DNA of 59,037 nucleotides from Rhodovulum adriaticum (GCF_004345735.1 NZ_SLXL01000016.1:1-59037), one strand, 5' to 3'; counted from the first letter of the stretch, positions 15,736-23,794 are shown. Translations and numbers: made by a program. Notes: generated by a model not told the origin, from the letters alone.

Positions 15736-17718
15736 TCAGGCCGCTTGCGCGATGTCGCCGTCAGGCTCCGGGGTTTCCGCCGCGGGCTCCGCCTCATCAC
15801 AGGCGACACCGGCTGTCTGCATCATGGGCGGGCACCAGGCGGCCACGGCAGCGCGCTGCGCGTCCGTGAGCGTGGCGAAGGGCTCGGCGAAGAGCTTGTC
15901 ACAAAAGGCGACGATCTCCTTCTTGCTCGACGAGGCCAGCGTCACCGCCTCCTGGGCGAGACCCAGATCCTCGCCGAGGATCTTCAGGAGCCAAGCCTTC
16001 TTGAAGCGGTTGAAGAGCGCCGCATTCGGCGTCCAGTGGGAGCGGATGTCGGGCATGATCTCGATCTCGAACGCATGCATCAGGCTGTCGCGCTGGCGGT
16101 CCCGCGCGAAGCAGGACTGCGTGGTGCTGGCCGTGGCATAGGCCACGAGCTTGGCCTTTTCGCCTGCCTCCAGCGCGCGAAACGCCGCGAACTGATCGGC
16201 GGGCGCGCGGGTGTCATCGAGCCAGGAGAGGTCCAGCGCCTCATGCGCCGCCGCCACCTGCTCGAGCGAGGTTGCGTCGATCTCGTCCATCTTGGCATGG
16301 CTGCGGTATTCCTTGCGGGCATCGATCTTGATCGCCTGCGTGACACTCATGCCGCTGGCCAGAACGTCGCTCACCAGCTTGAAGAGCGTCAGATCGAGCG
16401 TAGCTTCCGGATGCAGCGCCATCGCGGCCCCAAGCGCCATGGCTCGCTCGGTCTTGAGGTCCTCAGCCAGTGAGGCCGGATAGGTGATTTCGCCGGCGTC
16501 TGGGGCCTCCTCCCCGGTCGGGCTAGCCGAGGAGCCGCGCGCGCCCTCCTTTTTGACGGTGTCTTCCGGGCGGACGAGGCCAACATGGAGGGTCACCTGC
16601 CCGCCCGACCAGGACGCGATTACCCCAGACCGCGCGAGGTCCTCGGCGCTGTAGGCCTCCTGCAGGTCGCGGGCTTCCTCTTCCAAGGCGTCCACGCGCT
16701 CGTAAAGCGCGTTGTAGGCACCGTCCTCGAGCCCCTCATCCTCCATCTCGAGCTGCAGTTTCTCAAGCTCGGCGGTGATCTCATCGATGCGCTTTTGCGC
16801 AGCCTCATCAGGCTCGATCGGGCCGGGATAAACGCGGCCGTAGTCGGCCATGGTCGCGTAATCATAGCGGACCATGGCATCGGCCCAGGCAAAGCCCAGC
16901 TTTATGCGGGCCTCTTCGGCGGCGGCACCGAGCTTCTCGAGCAGGATGGTCTCGACCAGCGCGGCGTCTTCGAGCACGGAATGCTCTTCCAGAAGGTCAG
17001 CGGCGACAGCGCCGCCCCGCGCCTCGTAGTCCGCGCGCACGAAGGCCCCGATATCGTCACTGACCTGCACGCCGCGGGATTTGAGCGCCTGGCGGACCGT
17101 ATAGGCCTGCAGGTAGCTATCTTCCTTGGTGAGCGCCTCGAAGACTTCGCGCTGCACCTCCTGGCTCGGATGCTCCGCAAAGGCCTTCATCGTGTCGAGC
17201 GTGATCGTCTTGGCCCGGGCCGCGGCGCGGATGTCGGGGTGGATTAGGCCATAGCGCAACCGGCCTTTCACGGCCGCCACCGTGGTGCCGAAGGTCTTTG
17301 CGATCGTCTCGGGCGTCTGGTCGTCGACCTCCATCATCCGCGCGAAAGCCTCGAACTCGTCGATGGCATTCATCGGCGCCTGGGTGATGTTCTCAGCGAG
17401 CGACAGGGCCGTGGTGACATCGCAATCCTCTGGCACAAGACGGCAGTCGATCTTGGCCTTCGCCGTGAAGCCTTTCGCGGCCCTGTCCGCGACCAGCTCC
17501 TTCAGCGCGGCATGCCGACGGCCACCGGCGAGGACAGCATATTTGCCGTCGAGCTTCTGGACCATGAGCGGCTGCAGGAGACCCAGAACGGCGATGCTTG
17601 CCTTCAGATGGGCGATGTTCTCAGGATCATAGGTTTCCGGCGAGTTGCTGCGCACATTGGCGGGATGTGAGACCAGATCGCCGATGGCGACGGAGACGGG
17701 TTTGAAGCTTGTGGTCAT
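15736..17718 (-). CDS. Large ParB/Spo0J-like nuclease-domain protein
   Basis: 660 residues from ATG at 17718, with AAGGAAACGCC upstream. Residues 5-100 form the ParB N-terminal domain: IGDLVSHPANVRS, LKASIAVLGLLQPLMV and the CTP-binding VLAGGRRHAAL box, followed by SLAENITQAPMNAIDEFEAF. A helix-turn-helix follows (PETIAKTFGTTVAAVKGRL). The long C-terminal part (about 260-660) is acidic and helical, with a coiled-coil-like stretch near 300-350. This is not the partition ParB of the repABC operon, which is encoded separately; such long ParB-like proteins recur in the plasmid block with ArdC and DUF genes and may act in DNA transfer, silencing or replication control. Confidence 0.75.
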   Translation of the reverse strand: MTTSFKPVSVAIGDLVSHPANVRSNSPETYDPENIAHLKASIAVLGLLQPLMVQKLDGKYAVLAGGRRHAALKELVADRAAKGFTAKAKIDCRLVPEDCDVTTALSLAENITQAPMNAIDEFEAFARMMEVDDQTPETIAKTFGTTVAAVKGRLRYGLIHPDIRAAARAKTITLDTMKAFAEHPSQEVQREVFEALTKEDSYLQAYTVRQALKSRGVQVSDDIGAFVRADYEARGGAVAADLLEEHSVLEDAALVETILLEKLGAAAEEARIKLGFAWADAMVRYDYATMADYGRVYPGPIEPDEAAQKRIDEITAELEKLQLEMEDEGLEDGAYNALYERVDALEEEARDLQEAYSAEDLARSGVIASWSGGQVTLHVGLVRPEDTVKKEGARGSSASPTGEEAPDAGEITYPASLAEDLKTERAMALGAAMALHPEATLDLTLFKLVSDVLASGMSVTQAIKIDARKEYRSHAKMDEIDATSLEQVAAAHEALDLSWLDDTRAPADQFAAFRALEAGEKAKLVAYATASTTQSCFARDRQRDSLMHAFEIEIMPDIRSHWTPNAALFNRFKKAWLLKILGEDLGLAQEAVTLASSSKKEIVAFCDKLFAEPFATLTDAQRAAVAAWCPPMMQTAGVACDEAEPAAETPEPDGDIAQAA

Positions 17719-17801
17719 GGCGTTTCCTTTTCGGTGGGTTTGGAGCGGCCCGCGCATTCAGATGCGCGGCCAATCCCCGTCTTCAGGGATCACCACAACA
17801 A

Positions 17802-17837
17802 AAGGCCCACTCTCCCTTTGAGGGGTCAGCGGGCCTT
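17802..17837. terminator. Hairpin between DUF3768 and ParB-like genes
   Basis: AAGGCCC (17802-17808) and GGGCCTT (17831-17837) pair perfectly around a 22-base loop; read on the minus strand the stem is followed by TTTG. It fits a terminator after the DUF3768 gene and is a divergent member of the spacer hairpin series. Confidence 0.5.
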
Positions 17838-17872
17838 CATCGCCTGGGCTGTCAGGAGGGGTGTCCCCTCCC

Positions 17873-18262
17873 CTACCAGTCGCGCGCCAGCATGATGGTC
17901 AGCACGCGCATGGTGGTGGCGGGATTGTCCGGGGCCTCGGCGCCATAGCGGAAGTCGGAATCCGCTTCGTACAAATCCAGTTTCCAGAACACGGTCTCGC
18001 CGCGGACCTCGACCGCCCCGAAATCATGCCATCCTTCGGGATCGTTCTCGGGCTCGAAGGTCTCGAACATGCCCGTGGCCTTCACCGCCTCGGCCATGAA
18101 GCCGTCACCGGCATTCATAATTGAGCGGGTGACATGCATGCGGCCCTGAATAGACTGGGCGGTTGGCACACCGAGGCACGCGAGCTTGCGAAACGCGTCG
18201 TTCTGCGCTGCGATCACACTCGGATCAGGGCGGTCTGTCTGGGGTTGTCCTGTCATGGACAT
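17873..18262 (-). CDS. DUF3768 family plasmid protein
   Basis: 129 residues from ATG at 18262, with AAAGGAGCACCCC upstream. DUF3768 features: IAAQNDAFRKLACLG, GRMHVTRSIMNAG, then EPENDPEGWHDFGAVEVRGE, VFWKLDLYEADSDF and the C-terminal RVLTIMLARDW. The family is small, soluble and widespread on Rhizobiales and Rhodobacterales plasmids; function is unknown. Single gene with hairpins on both sides. Confidence 0.8.
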   Translation of the reverse strand: MSMTGQPQTDRPDPSVIAAQNDAFRKLACLGVPTAQSIQGRMHVTRSIMNAGDGFMAEAVKATGMFETFEPENDPEGWHDFGAVEVRGETVFWKLDLYEADSDFRYGAEAPDNPATTMRVLTIMLARDW

Positions 18263-18297
18263 GGGGTGCTCCTTTGAGAAGTTGAAACACCCTTCCA

Positions 18298-18326
18298 AAA
18301 GCCAGCTTTTTCTTTTTCCCCCTGGC
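18298..18326. repeat. Recurrent spacer hairpin element, copy 4 (divergent)
   Basis: AAAGCCAGCTTTTTC followed by a T/C tract. The arms GCCAG (18301-18305) and CTGGC (18322-18326) pair. About 36 bases upstream of the DUF3768 start codon, the same placement as the other copies. Confidence 0.4.
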
Positions 18327-18350
18327 GGCAGGACAGAAGCAGAAGGGGCC

Positions 18351-18560
18351 CTACCCGAACAATCGCTTGGGTCTGTAATTCGGGTTGGGGATGGTTTCGA
18401 TCCAGCCGCCTTGGTGCTTGATGGTCTCAAGTGCCGCCGAGAGCGGATAAGCGCCCTCGGACGGGCTCCACCAATAGGCGCCGTGCTTGAAGGTGATGAT
18501 CTTGCGGCGGCCGTCGTTGAAGCAGGCCACCCGCAGCGTCTTGGGTTCCTTACGTGACAT
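18351..18560 (-). CDS. Small hypothetical plasmid protein
   Basis: 69 residues from ATG at 18560 with GGAGACGCCC upstream. Basic and beta-rich (RVACFNDGRRKIITFKHGAYWW, then LSAALETIKHQGGWIETI). No signal or membrane part. The size and charge suggest a small nucleic-acid or protein-binding factor, but no family is recognised. Lies 24 bases downstream (in its direction) of the ardC gene's end, so the two may share a transcript. Confidence 0.55.
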   Translation of the reverse strand: MSRKEPKTLRVACFNDGRRKIITFKHGAYWWSPSEGAYPLSAALETIKHQGGWIETIPNPNYRPKRLFG

Positions 18561-18583
18561 GGGCGTCTCCGTTCTCCCTGTGG

Positions 18584-19522
18584 TCAGGCGGCCTTGGCTC
18601 GGCCCCCTGCCCTGCCCGCCTCCGATCTGGCGATCAGGTAATCACAGGCGCGCTGCGCATCCGCGGCGTGCTTGAAGATCGCACCCTTGTCCGACCGAAG
18701 AACGCGCAACCAGTTATGGAGGTAGGCAGCATTCATCTCGAGCGTATGCGCCGTAAAGCCGAGCGTCTGACCCAGGAACACCGAGGTCAATTCCGCGACG
18801 ATCTCCTCGCGCGCGTAAGAGGTGTTGCCAAACTTCGAGAACCCGAAATCACGGTTCAGTCGATGCCGGGCCTTCGTGGCATGGGCCAGCTCATGCGCCC
18901 AGACCCCGTAGAAATTGCGCGGGTCCTGGAACCGCGTGATGGATGGCATGTAGACCTTGTCCACGGGGGGCAAATAGTACGCCTCCGTGCCCGTGAAGAC
19001 GGTCGTGATGTCGATGGCATCGAAAAACGCCTGCATGTGCGGGATGGGCTCGGACGGCGGATGCTCGGGCGCGGGCTCCGGGTCTGGGAAGAAGCTGTCG
19101 GGCAGGCCATCGATCTGGCAGGCATTGAACACGCGGTAGGATTTCTGGAAGCGGAAGATGCGGGCTTCCTCGGAGCGATCATCGCCATCGCTGCGGTCGT
19201 CCTCGCCGCCCGCGTCTTTCCGGCTTTGGCCGTAATAGACGACGACAGAGGATTTCTCGCCCTTGCGGACCTTTGCGTCCAACGCATTGGCCTGAGGCAG
19301 AGTCATCCAGAAGGGAGAGCTGTGGCCCGCCATCACGGTCCGCATCGTCAGCAGGAAGTTGTTCACCCCCTGGTAGGGTTCGCCGCCCACGCGCAGGGGG
19401 CGTGAGCTGCCGCCTGCGGTCCAGGGCTTGCGCCACGGCAGGACGCCGCGCTCGATGATGCGGATGATTTCGTTTGTGATGACCTCGGAGGCATCGAATT
19501 TGGGCGTGGGGGATCGGGCCAT
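18584..19522 (-). CDS. ardC: ArdC-type antirestriction protein
   Basis: 312 residues. The N-terminal domain (about 10-130) matches the ArdC single-stranded-DNA-binding domain: EIIRIIERGVLPWRKPW, LRVGGEPYQGVNNFLL, MTLPQANALDAKVRKGEK, VVYYGQ. The C-terminal domain is a zinc metallopeptidase with the HELAHAT site (HExxH) near residue 215 and the third ligand in EEIVAELTSVFL. ArdC proteins enter recipient cells with conjugating DNA and shield it from restriction. The active site is complete. The start is at ATG 19522 with GAAAGGAGGCCAGCC. Confidence 0.9.
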   Translation of the reverse strand: MARSPTPKFDASEVITNEIIRIIERGVLPWRKPWTAGGSSRPLRVGGEPYQGVNNFLLTMRTVMAGHSSPFWMTLPQANALDAKVRKGEKSSVVVYYGQSRKDAGGEDDRSDGDDRSEEARIFRFQKSYRVFNACQIDGLPDSFFPDPEPAPEHPPSEPIPHMQAFFDAIDITTVFTGTEAYYLPPVDKVYMPSITRFQDPRNFYGVWAHELAHATKARHRLNRDFGFSKFGNTSYAREEIVAELTSVFLGQTLGFTAHTLEMNAAYLHNWLRVLRSDKGAIFKHAADAQRACDYLIARSEAGRAGGRAKAA

Positions 19523-19562
19523 GGCTGGCCTCCTTTCGAATGTTTGTGAGAGGGAGTGGTGA

Positions 19563-20033
19563 TCAGATTGACTGACGGGGCCGCGGATCGTTGACGATCC
19601 TCGCGCCGAGCCGCTCGACCGTGTCGATGTAGGTGGTCAGCGAGACGCACCTGCCGGCACCTGAAAGGTCAGGATCGACAGATCTGTCCCGCGCCACCCG
19701 CGGCAAGTTCGCGAATGCGATAACATCGGTGACGGGTCGGATATCGATGAACGGGGTCCCTCGTGCGACCGCAAGAGCGGCCAAGGGAAAGCGTTCGATC
19801 GGCGCGAAAGTCGACATTGTGGTCCAGCCGAGATGAAGGAACGTCCCACCCTCCCCGCAGATCACATGCGCGTTTGGCAATAATGCCGCCTGCCTGAGGT
19901 AGCCAAGATCGCGCAGGACGGTCTCGCGCTCGAGTTGCCGCGATAGCGCCGTCTGGCCAGTTCTGCGCAGCTCTCTATGCCGCCACCAGGAGGCGGCGGT
20001 TGTGCGGAGCACGCGCAAGACACCTGTTTCCAT
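19563..20033 (-). CDS. Hypothetical protein
   Basis: 156 residues from ATG at 20033, chosen because GAAGGGC lies 8 bases upstream; a start five codons earlier has no site. The N-terminus is Arg-rich and helical (LRVLRTTAASWWRHRELRR). The centre is hydrophobic and Gly-rich (HVICGEGGTFLHLGW), with PLAALAVARGTPFIDIRPV after it. No recognised family. It is transcribed toward ardC and could share its promoter. Confidence 0.5.
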   Translation of the reverse strand: METGVLRVLRTTAASWWRHRELRRTGQTALSRQLERETVLRDLGYLRQAALLPNAHVICGEGGTFLHLGWTTMSTFAPIERFPLAALAVARGTPFIDIRPVTDVIAFANLPRVARDRSVDPDLSGAGRCVSLTTYIDTVERLGARIVNDPRPRQSI

Positions 20034-20492
20034 TAGAATGCCCTTCATTAGGAAAGACAGACCGGAATCCGGTCCGGACCCATCCGAGGGACCCCAAAGG
20101 CCCTCATCCGTCAGTCACAAAACCCGAAGGACACTTTTACTTTTCAGCAGCCAACTGGTCCGGGGTAACGGCCGAGGGTCCGACACCACCGCGGACCCCA
20201 GTGACGGCATGCAGTAAGTGGCGGTTTCGATCCAAGATCGGCAAGCCATATCGGCAACTCCGGCCCGACTGCTGCAGTCTTTCTCATATTATCAATAGCT
20301 TATCTGACGTTCTCGATCGGCAAAAGCGCTCCAACGGTGACCTCTCAGGCCCAAAGATCAGGATTTGCTTCGTTCAGAGCACTGCAGCGTTACGGATAAG
20401 CACGGGAAACGAAGGCGCAGCGCCTCCTGTCAGCTTGAATTTCAGCGATGTTGCCGCTATATACCGTCAGTATCACCGTAGGAGCATAGATC
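20034..20492. other. 459-bp spacer between divergent genes
   Basis: No gene is supported. The part near 20119-20147 (AAAACCCGAAGGACACTTTT, then ACTTTTCAG) vaguely echoes the spacer element of the minus-strand block but forms no good hairpin. The part near 20460-20490 must hold the promoter of the antitoxin-toxin operon; it contains CCGTCAGTATCACCG with TATATA just before, but I cannot assign -35 and -10 boxes firmly. Confidence 0.4.
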
Positions 20493-20843
20493 ATGCACAT
20501 CACGAACTTTGCTGAAGCTGGGCAATTCGAACCGCGCAAGATCGCCGCGGTGCTACGCACATCAGCAGAAGAGATCGCATTGACCGTCGGCTTGGGCAAA
20601 GACGCGTTGCAGAGGCGAGCCCGCATCGGTTCGGACAAGACGCAGCGCCGCCTGCGCGAATTGGTAGAGGTGCTGAACAAAGTTGAGCCCCGCTTCGGCT
20701 CGGAACTGATGGCCTATGCATGGTACCGGTCAGAGCCCCTGCCCGGCTTTGATGGCCGGACAGCCATGCAGCTGGTGCAGGAAGGCAAAGCTCAGCAAGT
20801 TCTGGAATACATCGATGCGGTCGATGCGGGCGTCTTTGCCTGA
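20493..20843 (+). CDS. Xre/MbcA/ParS-type antitoxin
   Basis: 116 residues from ATG at 20493, with TAGGAG 9 bases upstream. N-terminal helical DNA-binding region (IAAVLRTSAEEIALTVGLGKDALQRRARI), then the toxin-binding ParS/MbcA domain: VLNKVEPRFGSELMAYAWYR, PLPGFDGRTAMQLVQEGKAQ and VLEYIDAVDAGVFA, which is the family's usual end. It neutralises the RES-domain toxin encoded immediately downstream (stop and start share one base) and probably represses the operon. Confidence 0.88.
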   Translation: MHITNFAEAGQFEPRKIAAVLRTSAEEIALTVGLGKDALQRRARIGSDKTQRRLRELVEVLNKVEPRFGSELMAYAWYRSEPLPGFDGRTAMQLVQEGKAQQVLEYIDAVDAGVFA

Positions 20844-21355
20844 TGCCGCTGAAAGATGGACGCTACACAGGGTCACTCTATCGCGCCCTGAACCCGGTCT
20901 ATGCGCGTGAACCTCTGTCCGGACGAGGCGCTGAACTCTATGGAGGGCGCTTTAACGCCAAGGGCACCCCTGCCCTCTACACCTCGCTGGATCCCGCGAC
21001 CGCTCTTAGAGAAGCCAACCAGGTAGGCAGCCTGCAACCCACGATCCTGGTGTCCTACAAAGCCGACCTTGGGCCTATTTTCGATAACCGCGATCAGGAC
21101 AAGCTCGAACGGTATGGTGTGACCGAGGCGATGCTTGCCGACTCTGCATGGCGCATGAAGATGCTCGATGGCCAATTGGTACCGACACAGGAGCTAGCAC
21201 GCGCCCTTATAGCAGATCGGTTTGCGGGGCTTCTGATCCAAAGCTTTGCGAAGGGTGCGTCATCAACGGACTTCAACATCGTCCTGTGGGCCTGGACTGC
21301 CAACAAGGGTTCTTTGGAAGTGGTGGATGACGAAAAGCGGCTGTCGCGCATGTGA
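20843..21355 (+). CDS. RES-domain toxin (NAD+-degrading)
   Basis: 170 residues, ATG sharing one base with the antitoxin stop. RES family features: LYRALNPVYAREPLSGRGAE, LYGGRFNAKGTPALYTS with the conserved Arg and Gly, a TALREANQVG helix carrying the conserved Glu, and the C-terminal FAGLLIQSFAKGAS and NIVLWAWT strings. Known RES toxins cleave or phosphorolyse NAD+ and halt growth. The conserved Arg, Tyr and Glu appear intact. Function here: plasmid stabilisation. Confidence 0.9.
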   Translation: MPLKDGRYTGSLYRALNPVYAREPLSGRGAELYGGRFNAKGTPALYTSLDPATALREANQVGSLQPTILVSYKADLGPIFDNRDQDKLERYGVTEAMLADSAWRMKMLDGQLVPTQELARALIADRFAGLLIQSFAKGASSTDFNIVLWAWTANKGSLEVVDDEKRLSRM

Positions 21356-21379
21356 GTTGTGAGACTTGGTGCCGGATCT

Positions 21380-21395
21380 GTCCACCGCGGTGGAC
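21380..21395. repeat. parS: Perfect 16-bp palindrome, parS candidate, copy 1
   Basis: GTCCACCGCGGTGGAC, perfectly self-complementary, between the RES toxin gene and the end of repC. An identical copy lies at 21513-21528. RepB proteins of repABC plasmids bind 16-bp palindromes often found next to repC. Confidence 0.75.
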
Positions 21396-21512
21396 ATCGG
21401 CGGGTCGGAGGTACATGGATTGACTGTGTAGTATCGCCCTAGTGGAATTTGGCTCTGTCGCTTTGATGCATGTGGCGAGACCGCGCGTCATTGGACTAGT
21501 TGATGGCCAGAC

Positions 21513-21528
21513 GTCCACCGCGGTGGAC
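21513..21528. repeat. parS: Perfect 16-bp palindrome, parS candidate, copy 2
   Basis: GTCCACCGCGGTGGAC, starting two bases after the repC stop codon. Identical to the copy at 21380-21395, 133 bp apart. The pair is the likely centromere-like site bound by RepB. Confidence 0.75.
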
Positions 21529-21529
21529 A

Positions 21530-22585
21530 CTAGGCGGTTTGCATAGCAGTTTTGGATAGACGCTTGATCAAAGCCACTGGATCAAACTGGTCTTGACGTT
21601 GGCCCAAGGTGATACTGTGAAAGTACGCTCCAAAATCCCTGATGCGTTGTCCAAGTTGTAGCATGATGAAGATCGCGCATGACGCTTTCTGAGCTCCTAC
21701 TGCATTCTTGGCTTTCTCAAATGTTTCTGGGTGAATCCCCATCATGGGTGCAAGAGTTCGAGCATGGTTTTCAATGTCCAACCAGTCTCTAAGTCTCTCT
21801 GTGGAGAACGATGTCGCTTGATCGCAGACTGAGGTTAGCAAGTCTGGTTTCAGAGCTTCATTGCCTGTGTTGCTATCTAAATCTTTTTTTTCTTCTTCAG
21901 ACATAGATTGGTGCCGGACAGTTTGTCCGTCATTGGCGGGCAACTCCACAGTTTCTGGTGGGTTATCTGGGGTATACAAAGTCTGGCATTCTTTGTCCGT
22001 GTCGGCGAGCAGCGCGTGGTATTCGGTAAGGCTCAGCTTCCTGCGTAGAGCTCTCCGTGCGTGGTTGATGAATGTGTTGCTGGGATCATGCTCTTCCAAA
22101 TGGGCGAGCTTTGTCAGGATCTGTTTGCGGACAAATATCCGATCCCGCCGGTTATTTTCCATCTCATGTGCGATGGCGATAAGCTCGCTCGCACGTTGGA
22201 GGAGGGGGGTTAGAGACAGTCCATAGCTGATGCATTCCCCGCTGGATGAGCGAACGCGGTAGCGCTTTCTGTTCGAGCTGTCATTGCGTTTGATGAACCC
22301 GAGTTCGACGAAGCGGTTGATGTGCCTGCGGAGTGTCCGTTCGTCGATTCCGCCGACGCGCTGGCAAATCGAGTCGTTGGACGCGAAAACCGTTTCGCCA
22401 TGGCCGGGCTTCAAGAAACTGAGCATGGCTTGAAGTGTTTGGATATGGCCAGGACGCAGACCGAATACGCTACGTGCATCTCTTAGTGCCCTGAAGATGG
22501 TCCAGATGTCGGTTTCAGCCGCAGAAATTGAGCCGCGTGATGCATCAGCATCAGCGGTTCTGATCGATAGTTTTGTAAATGCCAT
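21530..22585 (-). CDS. repC: Replication initiator RepC of repABC plasmid
   Basis: 351 residues from ATG at 22585 with GAAGAAACC upstream; a start 29 codons earlier is possible but reaches into the antisense-RNA region. RepC signatures: FGLRPGHIQTLQAMLSFLKPG near residue 50, winged-helix pattern SICQRVGGIDERTLRRHINRFVELGFIKR (about 80-108), YGLSLTPLLQRASELI, and a C-terminal domain ending RIRDFGAYFHSITLGQ. In repABC plasmids the origin lies inside repC; here an AT-rich tract (near 21866-21900, with eight T residues in a row) in the middle of the gene is the candidate. Expression should be controlled by the antisense RNA encoded upstream. Confidence 0.9.
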   Translation of the reverse strand: MAFTKLSIRTADADASRGSISAAETDIWTIFRALRDARSVFGLRPGHIQTLQAMLSFLKPGHGETVFASNDSICQRVGGIDERTLRRHINRFVELGFIKRNDSSNRKRYRVRSSSGECISYGLSLTPLLQRASELIAIAHEMENNRRDRIFVRKQILTKLAHLEEHDPSNTFINHARRALRRKLSLTEYHALLADTDKECQTLYTPDNPPETVELPANDGQTVRHQSMSEEEKKDLDSNTGNEALKPDLLTSVCDQATSFSTERLRDWLDIENHARTLAPMMGIHPETFEKAKNAVGAQKASCAIFIMLQLGQRIRDFGAYFHSITLGQRQDQFDPVALIKRLSKTAMQTA

Positions 22586-22666
22586 GGTTTCTTCACGACG
22601 ACCGTTCGGCCCACAACTTCCCAGTCTCTTCCCGAGATTTCGCTCAGAAAAAGGCAATAAAAACCC

Positions 22667-22684
22667 GTCCACCGAATCGGTGAC
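22667..22684 (-). promoter_or_regulatory. Hairpin with T-run in repC leader
   Basis: On the minus strand GTCACCGATTCGGTGGAC, with CACCGA/TCGGTG arms, followed by GGGTTTTTATT. This terminator-like stem-loop before repC is where known repABC plasmids place the attenuating structure that the antisense RNA induces. Confidence 0.5.
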
Positions 22685-22686
22685 TC

Positions 22687-22715
22687 TTGACCGGTTTGCT
22701 GGAGGTTGCTACATC
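22687..22715 (+). promoter_or_regulatory. Sigma-70-type promoter of the antisense RNA
   Basis: TTGACC (22687-22692), a 17-base spacer, and TACATC (22710-22715), reading against repC. Box sequences and spacing fit a strong housekeeping promoter, as expected for a constitutively made counter-transcribed RNA. Confidence 0.6.
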
Positions 22716-22721
22716 ATGAGT

Positions 22722-22771
22722 GCTAATCGAATGATGAGGGCTCTCCAGGGGAAACTTTGGGGGGCTCTTTT
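22722..22771 (+). ncRNA. Counter-transcribed RNA (incompatibility RNA) between repB and repC
   Basis: A transcript starting about 7 bases after the promoter at 22687-22715 would run into a stem formed by GGGCUCUCC (22738-22746) and GGGGGGCUC (22759-22767), followed by UUUUCUUU. Three of the nine pairs are G-U, so the stem exists only in the plus-strand RNA. Size about 50 nt, and location and orientation are those of the ctRNA that controls repC in repABC plasmids. Confidence 0.6.
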
Positions 22772-22825
22772 CTTTCTGGTCTTCGCTTTTCTCCTCTGCT
22801 CGAGTTACTCTGTGTGGCTCGGGGC

Positions 22826-23794
22826 TTAGGACCCAGAGCCGCTCTCATTCCGCCACTGTTCGAAGAGCTTCAAAAGCGCTGCCTCCGCGCGCTCTTCGAT
22901 CCATTGGCCGAATTCTGGGTTGTCCTTCTTGGTGATCTTGATAGCGATCGTTTTCTGGTCGACTGTCAGCGTTCCCACAGAGCTACCGTCCCCATCTTTG
23001 ACAACGGACGTTAGGCTGCGGTTGGCTTGCTTCTTGTCGCTACGCGCCTTGTTCGAGCAAGCCGAGTAGACTGCCTGAAACTTATCCGCGCTTGGAGTGT
23101 CGTCGGGCAGGGCGGCGATCACCTCTTTGGCTGTGTTCACCAGATCTATCTTTTTCGACAAAGCGGCCAGGTCACCCCATTGCCGTCGTCCGATGCCATG
23201 TGCCGGCCCGATCAGCTGTACAAGCCCTTCTGGCAGTTGCTCTATGACGACGCGATGATTGGACACGCCCTGCCGTGTCAAGCCGAGAGCATCCTGAATG
23301 ACGTTTGGCTTGTAACCTGATTCCTGCATCTCTTTGATAAAAAGAGATTTCTCAATGAAAGACGGGTCTAGTCGGAGGTTGTTCTCTTGGCCCTGTGCGA
23401 TCAGAGATGCGTCGTCATCCAGGCTTCGAACGATCGCCTTGACCGTTCCGCCGACCATGCGGATCGCTGCGAGCCTGCGTCGTCCGTAGATGATACGGTA
23501 TCTGTCCGGTTGCGCTGATGGACGGACCATAATTGGTACTTGTTGCCCATGCTTGCGAATGCTTTCGGCCAACTCATCAATACTGGAATCCTCCAGCACC
23601 AACCGATCGCGCAGACCATCCATGTCAATCTGATCGGGCTCGATGTCACGGATCGAATTCGCGGTAATCTCGCGCAAAGAGTCGCGCAATCCGCCAACAG
23701 ATCCTGGCAGTTTTGCTGCTTTTGGCGGGGTAGGGGAGGGGGCCGCGCTCTCCTTCTCGTCCTTTGGAGGCTGATTGAAGATATTTCGGGCCAT
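22826..23794 (-). CDS. repB: Partition protein RepB (ParB family)
   Basis: 322 residues; ATG at 23794 shares a base with the repA stop. N-terminal MARNIFNQPPKDEKES is typical of RepB. The ParB core includes LEDSSIDELAESIRKHGQQVPIMVRP, the IIYGRRRLAAIRMVGG box and AQGQENNLRLDPSFIEKSLFI, followed by a helix-turn-helix (NVIQDALGLTRQGVSNHRVV). The C-terminus (about 250-322) is the dimerisation part. It binds parS, most probably the 16-bp palindromes beside repC, and works with RepA in segregation. Confidence 0.92.
   Translation of the reverse strand: MARNIFNQPPKDEKESAAPSPTPPKAAKLPGSVGGLRDSLREITANSIRDIEPDQIDMDGLRDRLVLEDSSIDELAESIRKHGQQVPIMVRPSAQPDRYRIIYGRRRLAAIRMVGGTVKAIVRSLDDDASLIAQGQENNLRLDPSFIEKSLFIKEMQESGYKPNVIQDALGLTRQGVSNHRVVIEQLPEGLVQLIGPAHGIGRRQWGDLAALSKKIDLVNTAKEVIAALPDDTPSADKFQAVYSACSNKARSDKKQANRSLTSVVKDGDGSSVGTLTVDQKTIAIKITKKDNPEFGQWIEERAEAALLKLFEQWRNESGSGS

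Noticed and set aside
15736-17718. ParB-like gene as the plasmid partition protein
   Set aside because: The repB gene at 22826-23794 lies in the repABC operon next to parS-like palindromes; the 660-residue protein is longer and has no ParA partner beside it.
22667-22684. Third parS copy (GTCCACCG, then CGGTGAC) in the repC leader
   Set aside because: The match to the 16-bp palindrome is imperfect with an altered centre and is followed by a T run, which fits an attenuator stem better.
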